A DNA stretch of 64,000 bases from Devosia sp. SD17-2 (GCF_029201565.1 NZ_CP104002.1:2373001-2437000); one strand, 5' to 3'. Numbered from the stretch's first letter, positions 1 to 9,669 are shown. Notes: generated by a model not told the origin, from the sequence alone. Translations and numbers: made by a program.

Positions 1-646
1 TCACCGTCACCTCGGCGCCAAACGAACGGTAAAAGGAAGCGAACTCGATGCCGATGGCACCCGAGCCCATCACCACCAGCGACTTGGGCATTTCGGCCGG
101 CTTCAGCGCCTCGAAATAGGTCCAGATCTTGTCGCCATCCGGCTCGATACCGGGCAGCACGCGCGGACGCGCACCGGTGGCGATGATGATGTTCTTGGCC
201 TTGTAGGTGCCTTCGCCCAGAGCATTCTTGGGCACCGGGCCCTGCGGCTCGACAATCTTCTTTTTGGTTGGGGAAACCTTCACCTCACCTGGCTTGGTGA
301 TGGTGGCCTCGCCCCAGATGATGTCGACCTTATTCTTTTTCATCAGGAACTGGACGCCATTGTTCATCTGCGCCGCGATAGCGCGCGAACGCATTACGAT
401 GCCGTCGAGCTCAAAGCCGAATTTCTCGGCTGTCAGTCCATAATCCTTGGCGTGGCTCATATGGCCGTAGATTTCCGCCGAACGCAGCAGCGCCTTCGTC
501 GGGATACAGCCCCAGTTGGAGCAGATGCCAGCCATGTGCTCGCGTTCGACAATGGCCACCTTCATGCCCAGCTGCGCGCCACGAATGGCTGCGATATAGC
601 CGCCGGGGCCGGCGCCGATGACGAGAAGATCGTATTGGTCAGCCAT
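1..646 (-). CDS. lpdA: Dihydrolipoyl dehydrogenase (E3), 3' part outside window
   Basis: This FAD flavoprotein re-oxidises the lipoyl arms of the 2-oxoacid dehydrogenase complexes, passing electrons to NAD+. About 215 N-terminal residues are visible and the gene runs off the left edge. The FAD-binding GAGPGG is at residues 11-16. The redox-active disulfide is the CSNWGC segment, C42 and C47, the alphaproteobacterial variant of the more usual CLNVGC. A second glycine-rich segment (VMGSGAIGIEFASF), the start of the NAD domain, lies near the cut. It is the last visible gene of the minus-strand pdhA-pdhB-pdhC cluster, separated from pdhC by an esterase gene. The ATG ends at 646. Identification is firm; only the C-terminus is unseen. 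Confidence 0.96.
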   Translation of the reverse strand, partial: MADQYDLLVIGAGPGGYIAAIRGAQLGMKVAIVEREHMAGICSNWGCIPTKALLRSAEIYGHMSHAKDYGLTAEKFGFELDGIVMRSRAIAAQMNNGVQFLMKKNKVDIIWGEATITKPGEVKVSPTKKKIVEPQGPVPKNALGEGTYKAKNIIIATGARPRVLPGIEPDGDKIWTYFEALKPAEMPKSLVVMGSGAIGIEFASFYRSFGAEVTV

Positions 647-676
647 ATTTGGCCTCCACTTGGTCTGTTGGGGTCG

Positions 677-1318
677 TCAGAGACCCAGCATTTGTTTGAC
701 GAGCGGGGCGAGCCCCTCACCGATGGCCCGGGTATTGGCAGGGTCAAGATGAACGCCGTCGCGCGGATCGGCGACGGCAACGCTGGCCGAGTTGAAATAG
801 CCGACGCCCAGCTCCTGGGCGATGCGGCTGTAATAGAAGTCGAAGAGCTTGGCTTCGTCGGCGCGCGGCGCAAACATCGGATGCAGATCCGCATGATTGG
901 TTTCGACCGTCAGCGGCGGCGCCACAATGATCACCTGCGGAACCGCCATGCCCGGATCATAGGGATGGGTCTTGATGATCTGCACGAGGCGCTTCATCCC
1001 CATGGCCGCTCCAAAGGCGGTCCCATTGAGATAGATCTTAAGGTCGTTCGTCCCGAGCATGATGATGACGAGATCGAGCGGCTTGTGGCTGTCGAGCAGC
1101 GTCGGCAGCAGCCGGACACCATTGCGATCGCCCGGCGCGGAGAAGTCGTCGAAGGCGGTGGTGCGACCACCCAAGCCTTCAGCGACAACCCGCACCTGGC
1201 CGGCCAACGAGGCCTCAATAACCGAAGGCCAGCGATCTTCATAAGCGTGGCGTGGCCCACCCTGCTCAGGGTTGGAACCAAACGTCAGGCTGTCGCCATA
1301 GGCGAGAATGGTCTTCAT
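677..1318 (-). CDS. SGNH/GDSL hydrolase (arylesterase-like)
   Basis: A 213-residue serine esterase or lipase of the SGNH fold. The nucleophile is in GDSLTFG (S10), the block II glycine in GLGGRT, block III is GTND, and the catalytic Asp/His pair is in DGVHLD near the C-terminus. There is no signal peptide, so it is probably cytoplasmic. It lies between pdhC and lpdA, 15 bases after pdhC and 30 before lpdA, so it is probably co-transcribed with the pyruvate dehydrogenase genes. The natural substrate cannot be read from the sequence. Relatives are described as aryl esterases or acyl-ester hydrolases. Confidence 0.88.
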   Translation of the reverse strand: MKTILAYGDSLTFGSNPEQGGPRHAYEDRWPSVIEASLAGQVRVVAEGLGGRTTAFDDFSAPGDRNGVRLLPTLLDSHKPLDLVIIMLGTNDLKIYLNGTAFGAAMGMKRLVQIIKTHPYDPGMAVPQVIIVAPPLTVETNHADLHPMFAPRADEAKLFDFYYSRIAQELGVGYFNSASVAVADPRDGVHLDPANTRAIGEGLAPLVKQMLGL

Positions 1319-1333
1319 GCGCCCTGCCCCTTC

Positions 1334-2671
1334 TTAGGCCAGCATCATCACCGGATTTTCGATCAGGCCCTTGAATACGCCGAGCACTTCCGCGCCGAGC
1401 GCACCGTCAACGGCACGGTGATCGCAGGAGAGCGTGGCGGTCATGAACTGCCCAATCTTGATCTGCCCGTTCTCGGGATAGACGCGCTCTTCACCCGCCC
1501 CGACCGCGAGGATCGTGCCATGCGGCGGGTTGATCACGGCCGCAAAATGCTTGATGCCGAACATGCCCAGATTGGACACGGACGAAGCACCGCCCTGATA
1601 TTCATGCGGCGCCAGCTTCTTGTTGCGAGCGCGGGTCGCCAGATCCTTCACTTCCTCGGAGATCTCGCGAAGGCTCTTCGTATCGCAGCTTTTCACGACC
1701 GGGGTGAAGAGGCCACCCGGCACAGACACGGCAACCGCCACGTCGGACCGCTTATGGTAGAGGATCGAGTCCCCGGCCCAGGTCGCATTTGCCGCCGGCA
1801 CGCGTTGCAGCGCAATCGCCCAGGCCTTCATGATAAAATCATTGACAGAGAGCTTGAAGGCCGGCTTGCCGTCCTTGCCCTTGGGCGCTGAATTATTGAT
1901 CTGCTCGCGCGCGGCCATCAGCGCGTCGATCTTGCAATCGAGCGTGAGGTAGAAGTGCGGAACGGTCTGCTTACTCTCGGTGAGCCGCGCGGCCACCACC
2001 TTGCGCATGCCGTCGTTCGGCACGAGTTCGTATGTCCCTTCCTCGTAGAGCGCGATGACCTGGTTCTTGGTCATGCCGCCAGCAAGGGCTGCACCTGCCG
2101 GAGCGGCAGACGGCGCAGCCGCAGCAGCCTTGAGCGGGGTCTTGCCCGACTTGGCAGCTTCGACGTCGGACTTAATGACGCGGCCCTTCGGACCCGAACC
2201 GGTAACCGCGGCGATATCGATCCCGGCTTCCTTGGCGAGGCGCTTTGCCAGTGGAGAGGCAAACACGCGGCCGCCTTCAGCCTTGGCCGAGGCAGCAGCA
2301 GCCGGCGTCGGTGCGTCGACCTTGGCCGCCGGCGCGGGGGCGGCGGCGGGCGCAGGTTCCGGCTTTTTCTCTTCAGCCTTGGCAGCCGGTGCGGGCGCAG
2401 CCTCCGGCGCTGTCGCCGAAGCATCCTCACCGTCCTGCAGCAGCACGGCGATGACGGCGTTCACCTTCACATTGTCCGTGCCTTCGGCAACAAGGATCTT
2501 ACCGATCTTGCCTTCGTCGACGGCCTCGACTTCCATCGTGGCTTTGTCCGTTTCAATCTCGGCGATCACGTCACCAGAGGAGACGCTGTCGCCCTCCTTG
2601 ACGTGCCACTTGGCAAGCTTGCCCTCTTCCATCGTCGGAGAGAGCGCCGGCATGGTAATATTGATTGGCAT
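1334..2671 (-). CDS. pdhC: Pyruvate dehydrogenase E2, dihydrolipoyl acetyltransferase
   Basis: E2 core of the pyruvate dehydrogenase complex, moving the acetyl group from lipoyl-lysine to CoA. The 445 residues start with one lipoyl domain (lipoylated K43 in [10 protein letters not shown]). An Ala/Pro-rich hinge follows, then the peripheral-subunit-binding domain around residues 136-172 ([14 protein letters not shown]), a second Ala/Pro linker, and the acyltransferase domain with the catalytic His-Asp signature DHRAVDGA near the end. The start has a strong AAGGAGA ribosome-binding site. It follows pdhB by 11 bases. Length and order match the alphaproteobacterial pdhA-pdhB-pdhC arrangement. Confidence 0.97.
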   Translation of the reverse strand: MPINITMPALSPTMEEGKLAKWHVKEGDSVSSGDVIAEIETDKATMEVEAVDEGKIGKILVAEGTDNVKVNAVIAVLLQDGEDASATAPEAAPAPAAKAEEKKPEPAPAAAPAPAAKVDAPTPAAAASAKAEGGRVFASPLAKRLAKEAGIDIAAVTGSGPKGRVIKSDVEAAKSGKTPLKAAAAAPSAAPAGAALAGGMTKNQVIALYEEGTYELVPNDGMRKVVAARLTESKQTVPHFYLTLDCKIDALMAAREQINNSAPKGKDGKPAFKLSVNDFIMKAWAIALQRVPAANATWAGDSILYHKRSDVAVAVSVPGGLFTPVVKSCDTKSLREISEEVKDLATRARNKKLAPHEYQGGASSVSNLGMFGIKHFAAVINPPHGTILAVGAGEERVYPENGQIKIGQFMTATLSCDHRAVDGALGAEVLGVFKGLIENPVMMLA

Positions 2672-2682
2672 CCCGGGTCTCC

Positions 2683-4074
2683 TTACGAGCGATAGGTCAC
2701 GGCGTTGACGGCCGCGATCACTTCATCAACGTTGGGCAGCGCCAGCTTTTCGAGATTGGCGGCATAGGGCATGGGAACGTCCTTGCCGGTCACGCGCAGC
2801 ACGGGGGCGTCGAGATAGTCAAATGCCTGCTCCATCACGCGGGCAGCCAATTCAGCGCCAATGCCACCCTGCGGCCAGCCTTCTTCTACCGTCACCATCC
2901 GACCGGTCTTCTTGACCGATTCAATGACCGTATCGCTGTCAAGCGGACGCAGCGTGCGCAGGTCGATCAGCTCGACATCGACGCCGGCAGCAACCAGCTT
3001 TTCCGTCGCCTGGGTAGCGTAGCGCATGCCCATGGAGAAGGAGACGATGGTCACGTCTGCGCCCTTGCGGGCCACGCGGGCCTTGCCGATCGGCAGGACG
3101 AAATCATCGACCTTGGGTACGAGGCCGGTGGAGCCGTAGAGAATTTCGTTTTCGAGGAACACGACCGGGTTCGGCGAGCGGATGGCCGCCTTGAGAAGAC
3201 CCTTGGCGTCCGCGGCGCTGTAGGGCGCAATGACCGTCAGGCCGGGAACGTGGCTGTACCAGGCCGAATAGTCCTGGCTGTGCTGGGCGGCGACGCGGGC
3301 CGCAGCGCCGTTCGGGCCGCGGAACACCATCGGCGCGGTGACCTGGCCACCGGACATGTAGAGCTGCTTGGCAGCGGAGTTGATGATCTGGTCGATTGCC
3401 TGCATGGCAAAGTTCCAGGTCATGAATTCGACGACCGGCTTGAGGCCGGCAAAGGCCGCACCAACAGCCAGACCAGCGAAGCCGTGCTCGGTGATCGGCG
3501 TATCGATCACGCGCTGCGGGCCGAATTCCTGCAGCAGGCCCTGGGTGATCTTATAGGCGCCCTGATATTCGGCGACTTCCTCACCCATGATGAAGACGTC
3601 CGGATCGCGGCGCAGTTCTTCGGCCATAGCCTCATTGAGTGCCTGGCGAACGGTCATCTCGACCATTTCAACGCCTTCGGGCAGATCGGGATCGTTCTGC
3701 GGCTCGAATTTGGGAGCGGCGGCGACAGGGGCAGCAGCTGCAGGGGCTGCGGTAGGAGCCTCGGCCTGCACCATGCTTGGCTCTGCCTCAGCCTTGCTTT
3801 CCGCGGCCGCCGGAGGAGCTTCACCGGCCTCTTCGCCATCGGCCAGAACCAGCGCGATGGGCGTATTCACCTTCACGCCGTCCGTGCCTTCGGCGACCAG
3901 CAGTTCCTTGACCACGCCTTCATCGACCGACTCGACTTCCATCGTCGCCTTGTCGGTCTCGATTTCAGCCAGCACATCGCCGGACTTCACACTATCGCCA
4001 ACCTTGACCAGCCACTTGGCGAGCTTGCCCTCTTCCATTGTCGGCGACAGGGCGGGCATCAGGATTTGGGGCAT
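2683..4074 (-). CDS. pdhB: Pyruvate dehydrogenase E1 subunit beta with N-terminal lipoyl domain
   Basis: Beta chain of the thiamine-diphosphate E1 heterotetramer that decarboxylates pyruvate and acetylates lipoate. At 463 residues it is about 130 longer than a plain E1-beta. Residues 1-80 form a lipoyl domain (K42 in [11 protein letters not shown]), then an Ala/Pro linker, then the E1-beta domain from about 138 ([16 protein letters not shown], with [12 protein letters not shown]). A lipoyl-bearing E1-beta is known from rhizobia and relatives. It lies one base before the small membrane gene's stop codon and 11 before pdhC, so the genes are clearly co-transcribed. Confidence 0.97.
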   Translation of the reverse strand: MPQILMPALSPTMEEGKLAKWLVKVGDSVKSGDVLAEIETDKATMEVESVDEGVVKELLVAEGTDGVKVNTPIALVLADGEEAGEAPPAAAESKAEAEPSMVQAEAPTAAPAAAAPVAAAPKFEPQNDPDLPEGVEMVEMTVRQALNEAMAEELRRDPDVFIMGEEVAEYQGAYKITQGLLQEFGPQRVIDTPITEHGFAGLAVGAAFAGLKPVVEFMTWNFAMQAIDQIINSAAKQLYMSGGQVTAPMVFRGPNGAAARVAAQHSQDYSAWYSHVPGLTVIAPYSAADAKGLLKAAIRSPNPVVFLENEILYGSTGLVPKVDDFVLPIGKARVARKGADVTIVSFSMGMRYATQATEKLVAAGVDVELIDLRTLRPLDSDTVIESVKKTGRMVTVEEGWPQGGIGAELAARVMEQAFDYLDAPVLRVTGKDVPMPYAANLEKLALPNVDEVIAAVNAVTYRS

Positions 4075-4075
4075 A

Positions 4076-4468
4076 TCAGCTCTCCAGCATGGTTACGCCG
4101 GGCATCGAGGCCACTCGGCGAAGCGCGAATTGTTCAGCGTGGCGGGCGGGCAAAACCCGCCAATCGTTAATCGTGGCATTGGCGGAAACCGTCGCCGGTA
4201 CCGCATTTTGCTGGCTGGCAATCCAGCCGCTCAGCAGCAGGCCGAGAACAAGGAAGACGACGAAGGCAATGACCGAGCGCTTGTAGGCGGCGGCATGTTC
4301 TTCACCGGCAAGACCAGCCTTTGCGGCGATGGCGTCAAAACGCCACCAACCGAATAGCCAATCCTGACCTTTCATCGCCGCCATCTGCGTAATTGTCCGC
4401 GCCTGCCCGGCGGCGAGAATGCCGGAGAGCAGTGCGAACAATGAGATAGCCGCGAGCAGAAAGGTCAT
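4076..4468 (-). CDS. Small two-helix membrane protein between pdhA and pdhB
   Basis: A 130-residue protein I do not recognise. Two hydrophobic segments are plain: residues 2-20 (start of chain) and about 66-86 ([19 protein letters not shown]). A polar, Trp-containing stretch separates them ([15 protein letters not shown]), and a soluble tail of about 45 residues follows. The tail would be periplasmic if the first helix inserts like an uncleaved signal anchor. It sits 8 bases downstream of pdhA and 1 base upstream of the pdhB start, so it is translated in the same operon. Why a membrane protein should be expressed with cytoplasmic pyruvate dehydrogenase is unknown. Membrane anchoring of the complex is only a guess. 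Confidence 0.75.
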   Translation of the reverse strand: MTFLLAAISLFALLSGILAAGQARTITQMAAMKGQDWLFGWWRFDAIAAKAGLAGEEHAAAYKRSVIAFVVFLVLGLLLSGWIASQQNAVPATVSANATINDWRVLPARHAEQFALRRVASMPGVTMLES

Positions 4469-4476
4469 CTCAGGGC

Positions 4477-5496
4477 TCAGGCCTCGATGGTGATGTCGGT
4501 CCAGAGTTCAGACGGATCGGGCTCGGGATCATTGGTGGCAAAGTCTGCCGCCTCGGTGACGACCGCACGGATATCGGTCTCGATCTTCTTGAGATCTTCC
4601 TCGGTAACGACACCGGCTTCGAGAAGTCGGGCGCGGACCTGCTCGATCGGATCGCGTTCCTGGCGATATTTCGTTACTTCGTCCTTGGAGCGATATTTCG
4701 CCGGGTCGGACATGGAGTGGCCGCGATAGCGATAGGTCAGCATTTCGAGAATGAACGGACCCTGCCCCGACCGCGCATGCTCGATGGCGCGCTTAGCGGC
4801 ATCATAAACCATGCGCACATCCATGCCGTCGACCTGCTCGCCCGGAATGTCGAACGAAGCGCCGCGCATGGAGAAATCGGTGGTTGCCGCAGCGCGCTCA
4901 ATCGAGGTGCCCATGGCATATTTGTTGTTCTCGATGACGAACACGACCGGCAGCTTCCACAGCTTGGCCATGTTGAAGGTCTCGTAGACCTGGCCCTGAT
5001 TAGCCGCGCCATCGCCAAAATAGGCCAGCGAGACCGCACCGTCACCGCGATATTTCGAAGCGAATGCGAGCCCTGCCCCAAGCGGCACCTGCGCGCCGAC
5101 AATACCGTTGCCGCCGTAGAACTTGTGCTCGTTGGAGAACATGTGCATCGAGCCGCCCTTGCCTTTTGACAAGCCGCCCTGGCGTCCGGTGAGTTCGGCC
5201 ATCACACCCTTGGGGTCGAGGCCCATGACGAGCATGTGCCCGTGGTCGCGATAGCCGGTGATCTGGGCGTCCTTGCCCTTCTCGCTAGCCATGGTGATGC
5301 CGGTCACAACTGCTTCCTGGCCGATATAAAGGTGACAGAAACCGCCGATCAGGCCCATGCCATACATCTGGCCGGCCTTTTCCTCGAACCGCCGGATCAG
5401 AAGCATCTCACGGAACGCCTCCAGGTCCTGTTCATTGGTGAACTGGGGGACATTGGGCTGCGTCTGGGCCTTGGTGGCCATCGCCTTGCGCGCCAT
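4477..5496 (-). CDS. pdhA: Pyruvate dehydrogenase E1 subunit alpha
   Basis: Alpha chain of the E1 component, binding thiamine diphosphate and Mg2+. The 339 residues show the cofactor motif from GDGAANQGQVYE to IENN, and the mobile loop RGHSMSDPAKYRSKDEV that carries the active-site residues. The GGSMHMF and GNGIVGAQVPLGAG segments are typical of this family. It is the first gene of the minus-strand pdh operon, with about 110 bases of non-coding leader before ftsB. It starts with ATG. MARK and an internal MATK are alternative starts 5 codons apart. Confidence 0.97.
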   Translation of the reverse strand: MARKAMATKAQTQPNVPQFTNEQDLEAFREMLLIRRFEEKAGQMYGMGLIGGFCHLYIGQEAVVTGITMASEKGKDAQITGYRDHGHMLVMGLDPKGVMAELTGRQGGLSKGKGGSMHMFSNEHKFYGGNGIVGAQVPLGAGLAFASKYRGDGAVSLAYFGDGAANQGQVYETFNMAKLWKLPVVFVIENNKYAMGTSIERAAATTDFSMRGASFDIPGEQVDGMDVRMVYDAAKRAIEHARSGQGPFILEMLTYRYRGHSMSDPAKYRSKDEVTKYRQERDPIEQVRARLLEAGVVTEEDLKKIETDIRAVVTEAADFATNDPEPDPSELWTDITIEA

Positions 5497-5608
5497 GTAA
5501 CACTCCGGGTGATTTGGATGGGAGCCGCAGGGTCAGTGTGACCCTCCGCGCGACTATAGCGCAAGCGCAGCCCCGGTAAAATCGTGTCCGAGTATTATAA
5601 TTGACGAC

Positions 5609-6007
5609 TTAAAGCGTTGAATCCGCTTGAATAATCGAGATTAACTCGTCGTCGATTAATTCCTGGAATTTACCAGAAATCGGTTTACCGCTTGATGGAT
5701 CGACCATCACCAGAATGTCGTCGGCATGCGCCATATTGAGCAGCGCACGGGCCCGCTCCGTGACGATGTCAGGATCGAGATGGCGCGGATTCATCAGGCT
5801 TGACCGATGCTTATACGCATCGATCTCTGCCTGCAGCGATGCCGAACGATCCTTGAGGACCTGGATATCAGCGTGAATCTGGTCACGTCCCTCGATCCCG
5901 AACTGACCGCTGATGGCGGAAAAGCCGAGATAGGCCTGAAAGGCGAGCAGCATCCCCGAGAGAGCAAGGGGGCGCCAGAATGGGGGACGTTTAAGACGAG
6001 TGGGCAT
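5609..6007 (-). CDS. ftsB: FtsB/DivIC-type septum formation initiator
   Basis: A 132-residue bitopic membrane protein of the divisome. A basic N-terminus (MPTRLKRPPFWRP) is followed by one transmembrane segment at about residues 13-32. A periplasmic coiled coil follows (residues about 41-65, heptad-like LKDRSASLQAEIDAYKHRSSL), then the family's ERARxLLNMAHADDILVM segment. FtsB bridges FtsL/FtsQ to the septal synthase. In many relatives this gene lies between eno and pdhA. Here eno is absent and prs lies upstream. The C-terminal extension after residue 105 is longer than in the E. coli protein, as is common in alphaproteobacteria. Confidence 0.85.
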   Translation of the reverse strand: MPTRLKRPPFWRPLALSGMLLAFQAYLGFSAISGQFGIEGRDQIHADIQVLKDRSASLQAEIDAYKHRSSLMNPRHLDPDIVTERARALLNMAHADDILVMVDPSSGKPISGKFQELIDDELISIIQADSTL

Positions 6008-6065
6008 GACGAGACCGGTCCGGGGAGTCTCACATTGCCACGAACAGGCTTAACAGGGCGTTTCG

Positions 6066-7037
6066 CTATTCAGCGGCCACCCGTTCTTCCCGCGTTTCGC
6101 CATCGAAAAGCGCACTCACGGATTCCCCGCTGTTGATGCGCCGCATGGCTTCGGCCAGGGCCGGCGCGACGGACAGAATGGTCAGCTTGTCGGCCCGCTG
6201 TTCGGCGGCATTGGGCAGCGTATTGGTGCAGACGATCTCGCGCACGTCCGGCTCGGCCGCAAGCCGCGCCACTGCGCCATCCGCAAAAATCCCGTGCGTG
6301 CAGGCGACCCGGACAGACCGTGCGCCATTGGCCCGAAGATGCTTGAGCAATTCGATGATCGATCCGCCGCTGGCGATTTCGTCATCGAGAACGATCACGT
6401 CTCGGTCCCGAACATCGCCGATGATCGCCGAAATCCGCACCTTGGTATCGGTCAGGCGCTCCTTAGCCCCGGCGGCCACGGGAACGCCGAGGCGCCGCGC
6501 AAAGGCCGCAGCCGTCTTGGCGTTGCCGAGGTCCGGCGACACCACGACGGCATTGCCGAGATCAAGGCTCTGGAAATGCGTCGCCAGCTCATGCAGTGCA
6601 TGAAGATGATCAACGGGAACCGAGAAAAACCCGTGCACCTGTGGCGAATGAAGCGTCATTGTCAGGACGCGGTCGGCGCCTGCGGTTTTCAGCAGATCGG
6701 CAACCATTCGGCCACCGATCGATATGCGCGGCTCGTCCTTCTTGTCCGAGCGCGCATAGGAATAGTGCGGGATGACAGCCGTGATCCGTGCGGCAGATGC
6801 GCCCCGCGCCGCATCAAGCATGAGCAGCAGTTCGACCAGATGATCCTGCACCGGTGCGCTCAGCGTCTGGACCAGGAACACGTCCTGCTCGCGGCAATTG
6901 GCCTGCAGCTGGACTTCCAGGCAATCATTGGAGAAGCGCTTGAGGCGTGTCGGATTGAGCGGCACGCCAAGCTCGGCGCAGATCTCGCTGGCAAGTTCGG
7001 GATGGGCACTACCACTGAACACAGCGATCTGGCTCAT
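6066..7037 (-). CDS. prs: Ribose-phosphate pyrophosphokinase
   Basis: Makes phosphoribosyl pyrophosphate from ribose 5-phosphate and ATP, feeding purine, pyrimidine, histidine and NAD synthesis. I chose the start that gives MSQIAVFSGSAHPELA, a 323-residue protein of normal family length. The frame stays open upstream, but that part has no Prs similarity. Recognisable parts are the FSGSAHPELA N-terminus, the ATP-binding region (SARITAVIPHYSYARSDKK) and the PRPP/Mg2+ loop (VIVLDDEIASGGSIIE). The catalytic segment VSPDLGNAKTAAAFAR lacks some of the usual residues of long class I enzymes. The window's purM, purN and pyrB products lie downstream of PRPP in metabolism. Confidence 0.93.
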   Translation of the reverse strand: MSQIAVFSGSAHPELASEICAELGVPLNPTRLKRFSNDCLEVQLQANCREQDVFLVQTLSAPVQDHLVELLLMLDAARGASAARITAVIPHYSYARSDKKDEPRISIGGRMVADLLKTAGADRVLTMTLHSPQVHGFFSVPVDHLHALHELATHFQSLDLGNAVVVSPDLGNAKTAAAFARRLGVPVAAGAKERLTDTKVRISAIIGDVRDRDVIVLDDEIASGGSIIELLKHLRANGARSVRVACTHGIFADGAVARLAAEPDVREIVCTNTLPNAAEQRADKLTILSVAPALAEAMRRINSGESVSALFDGETREERVAAE

Positions 7038-7096
7038 CGGATATCCTCGCCTAATCTGGAGATTTTTCCTGCGCCAGCACTTAGCACTGCCAAAGC

Positions 7097-7387
7097 TTAC
7101 AGCGCAACGTAGTCTATCTCCTGGAAGCGCGCGATCTCGGGCAGCCAACGGTCGCTGACAAAAGCTACATGGTCGGGATGTGCGTTGTAGACATCGTAGG
7201 CAGCCTGATCGGCGAATTCCATGGAGAAGCCAAAAGCATAGTCGGCCTTTGGGCTTACCTGGCGCAGCTGCTCGAATTTCTCGACGCCGGGAATGGCGGC
7301 GAGAATTTTTGCGTCGCGCAGGAAGGCAGTCTCCTCCGGCGAACCGGAGGGGTGCTTGAGGGTAAAGACGACGGTGTGGCGGATCAT
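7097..7387 (-). CDS. Dabb (stress-responsive alpha/beta barrel) domain protein
   Basis: A 96-residue protein made of one Dabb domain, a dimeric ferredoxin-like barrel. The N-terminal MIRHTVVFTLKH strand, the central PGVEKFEQLRQVSPKADYAFGFSMEF segment and the YNAHPDHVAFV helix are characteristic. Its ATG overlaps the stop of the malic enzyme gene by four bases (ATGA), so the two are translationally coupled. The biochemical role of stand-alone Dabb proteins is not settled. Some act on polyketide-like substrates, others are only known as stress-induced. Confidence 0.85.
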   Translation of the reverse strand: MIRHTVVFTLKHPSGSPEETAFLRDAKILAAIPGVEKFEQLRQVSPKADYAFGFSMEFADQAAYDVYNAHPDHVAFVSDRWLPEIARFQEIDYVAL

Positions 7388-9669
7388 TGATCTGCTCCCA
7401 CGGCTTCATTGGCGGCAATCGCCGACATGTTGACGATGCCGCGGCTGGTAACCGACGGGGTCAGGATATGCGCGGGCGACCGCGTGCCCATCAGGATCGG
7501 CCCGACGGACAGCGCGTTGTTCATCTCCTTGAGCAGGGTCATGGAGAGGTTGGCCGCGTCGAGGTCAGGGAACACCAGCAAATTGGCTTCGCCACGCAGC
7601 GGCGTGTCCGGGATATAGCGGTCACGGAGCACTTCGTTGAGCGCCAGATCGCCCTGCATTTCCCCCTCGAGGATGAGGTCGGGCGCCGCCGCCTTCAGCT
7701 TGGCGTAGACTTCGCGCATCTTGTAGGCGCTGTCGCCATCCCGCGAACCGAAATTCGAGTAGCTGAGCAGTGCCGTGCGCGCCTCGATATTGAAGCGCTT
7801 GAGATGATTGCGCGCCTGCAGCGTGATCGCCACCAGCTCATCCGCGCTGGGGTTCTGGTTGACATAGGTGTCGGTCAGGAAAAATGCGCCGCGTTGCATG
7901 ATCAGCATGGACAGCGCCGACACATCGGTCACCCCGTCCTGCAGGCCAATGATCGAGCGGATATCGCGCACATGCTTGATGTAGCGCCCCTGAAGGCCGC
8001 AGATTAGTGCATCCGCCTCGCCACGCTTGACCGCCAGCGCCCCGATAACCGTGGTATTGGTGCGCACGATGGTGCGTGCGGTCTCGGGCGTCACCCCATC
8101 CCGCCCGACAAGCGAATGGAAGAGGCTGACATAGTCGCGATAGCGCGGATCGTCTTCGGGGTTGATCACCTCGAAATCGCGGCCCGGCTGGATATTGAGC
8201 CCAAACCTTTCGATGCGCGCCTCGATCACCGCAGGACGACCGATCAGAATTGGTCGCGCGATGCGTTCCTCGAGCAGCACCTGGGTGGCGCGCAGCACGC
8301 GCTCATCTTCACCATCGGCAAAGGCGATGCGCTTGTTCTTGCCCTGCGCCTTGTCGATGATTGGTTTCATCACGAGCCCGGAGCGGAACACGAACCGGTT
8401 CAGCTGGTCATGATAGGCGTTCCAGTCCTCGATCGGCTTCTTGGCCACGCCCGATTCCATGGCTGCCCGAGCCACGGCCGGTGCGATGCGCAGGATTAGC
8501 CGCTGGTCGAACGGATTGGGAATGATGTGCTCGGGCCCATAGACGGCCGGCTCACCCGACGGCGAAACCTCAAGCCCAGGCTCGTGCGCCAGTTTGGCGA
8601 TGGCCCGTACCGCCGCCAGCTTCATCTCCTCGTTGATCGTGGTGGCATGCACGTCGAGCGCGCCACGGAAGATGAAGGGGAAGCAGAGGACATTGTTGAC
8701 CTGATTGGCGTAGTCCGAGCGCCCCGTGCAGACCATGGCGTCCGGCCGCACTTCTCTTGCCACCTCGGGCATGATTTCTGGATTGGGATTGGCCAGCGCC
8801 AGGATCAGCGGCTTGGGCGCCATCTTGGTCAGCATTTCCCGCTTCAGCGCACCGGCAGCCGAAAGCCCGAGGAACACGTCAGCGCCATCGATCACTTCGG
8901 CAAGCGTCGTTGCCTCGCTGGTCCGGCGGAATTGGCCGCGCCACTTGTCGTTGACGTCATTGCGCTTGTGGGTGACGAGACCGTCCTTATCGGCCACCCA
9001 GATATTCTCGTGCTTGGCACCCAGCGCCACGAGAACGTTGAGACAGGCGATAGCCGCAGCCCCTGCCCCCGACGCACAAATCTTGACTTCGTCGATGCGC
9101 TTGCCGGCCAGCTCCAGCCCATTGAGCACGGCGGCACCGACGATGATTGCGGTCCCGTGCTGGTCGTCATGGAACACCGGGATCGGCATGCGCTCGCGCA
9201 GCGCTTCCTCGATCTCGAAGCAATCGGGTGCGCGGATGTCTTCGAGGTTGATACCACCAAAGGTCGGCCATAGCGGCGCCACGGCATCGATGAATTTTTG
9301 CGGATTGAGTTCGTCGACCTCGAGATCGAACACGTCGATGCCAGCAAACTTCTTGAAAAGGACTGCCTTGCCCTCCATCACCGGCTTGGAAGCCAGCGCA
9401 CCGATATTGCCAAGGCCCAGGACGGCAGTGCCGTTGGAAATCACGGCCACGAGATTCTGTCGCGAGGTATAGCGCGCCACGGTCTCCGGCTCGGCAGCGA
9501 TCTCCTCACAAGGTGCAGCGACGCCAGGTGAATAGGCAAGCGCAAGGTCACGCTGGTTTCCCAGGGGCTTGAGCGGCTGGATTTCCAGCTTCCCGGGCTT
9601 GGGGAACTCATGAAAATGCAGCGCTGCCTCGCGCAAGGCCTTGCGTTGCTCATTGACGTCGTTAGTCAC
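7384..9669 (-). CDS. maeB: NADP-dependent malic enzyme with phosphotransacetylase-like domain
   Basis: Oxidatively decarboxylates malate to pyruvate, supplying NADPH and gluconeogenic pyruvate. About 761 residues. The N-terminal malic domain has LAYSPGVAAPCEEI and FHDDQHGTAIIVGAAV. The NAD(P)-binding domain has ASGAGAAAIACLNVL. The last about 320 residues form a phosphotransacetylase-like domain (FADGEDERVLRATQVL to MNMSAIAANEAV), usually without acetyltransferase activity and thought to bind acetyl-CoA as a regulator. I prefer the GTG ending at 9669, which has GGGAGAA eight bases upstream. An ATG ending at 9699 is in frame ten codons earlier but has a poorer ribosome-binding site. Confidence 0.95.
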   Translation of the reverse strand: MTNDVNEQRKALREAALHFHEFPKPGKLEIQPLKPLGNQRDLALAYSPGVAAPCEEIAAEPETVARYTSRQNLVAVISNGTAVLGLGNIGALASKPVMEGKAVLFKKFAGIDVFDLEVDELNPQKFIDAVAPLWPTFGGINLEDIRAPDCFEIEEALRERMPIPVFHDDQHGTAIIVGAAVLNGLELAGKRIDEVKICASGAGAAAIACLNVLVALGAKHENIWVADKDGLVTHKRNDVNDKWRGQFRRTSEATTLAEVIDGADVFLGLSAAGALKREMLTKMAPKPLILALANPNPEIMPEVAREVRPDAMVCTGRSDYANQVNNVLCFPFIFRGALDVHATTINEEMKLAAVRAIAKLAHEPGLEVSPSGEPAVYGPEHIIPNPFDQRLILRIAPAVARAAMESGVAKKPIEDWNAYHDQLNRFVFRSGLVMKPIIDKAQGKNKRIAFADGEDERVLRATQVLLEERIARPILIGRPAVIEARIERFGLNIQPGRDFEVINPEDDPRYRDYVSLFHSLVGRDGVTPETARTIVRTNTTVIGALAVKRGEADALICGLQGRYIKHVRDIRSIIGLQDGVTDVSALSMLIMQRGAFFLTDTYVNQNPSADELVAITLQARNHLKRFNIEARTALLSYSNFGSRDGDSAYKMREVYAKLKAAAPDLILEGEMQGDLALNEVLRDRYIPDTPLRGEANLLVFPDLDAANLSMTLLKEMNNALSVGPILMGTRSPAHILTPSVTSRGIVNMSAIAANEAVGADQ

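Noticed and set aside
452..1891. A 479-codon plus-strand frame across lpdA, the esterase and pdhC
   Set aside because: It spans three well-supported genes on the other strand and shows no protein signature.
2665..4170. A 501-codon plus-strand frame opposite pdhB
   Set aside because: It lies antisense to a full E1-beta gene and is His/Arg/Gly-rich without motifs.
7038..7418. N-terminal extension of prs to 450 codons
   Set aside because: It would overlap the Dabb gene, and the extra residues are unlike Prs. MSQIAVFSG is the normal start.
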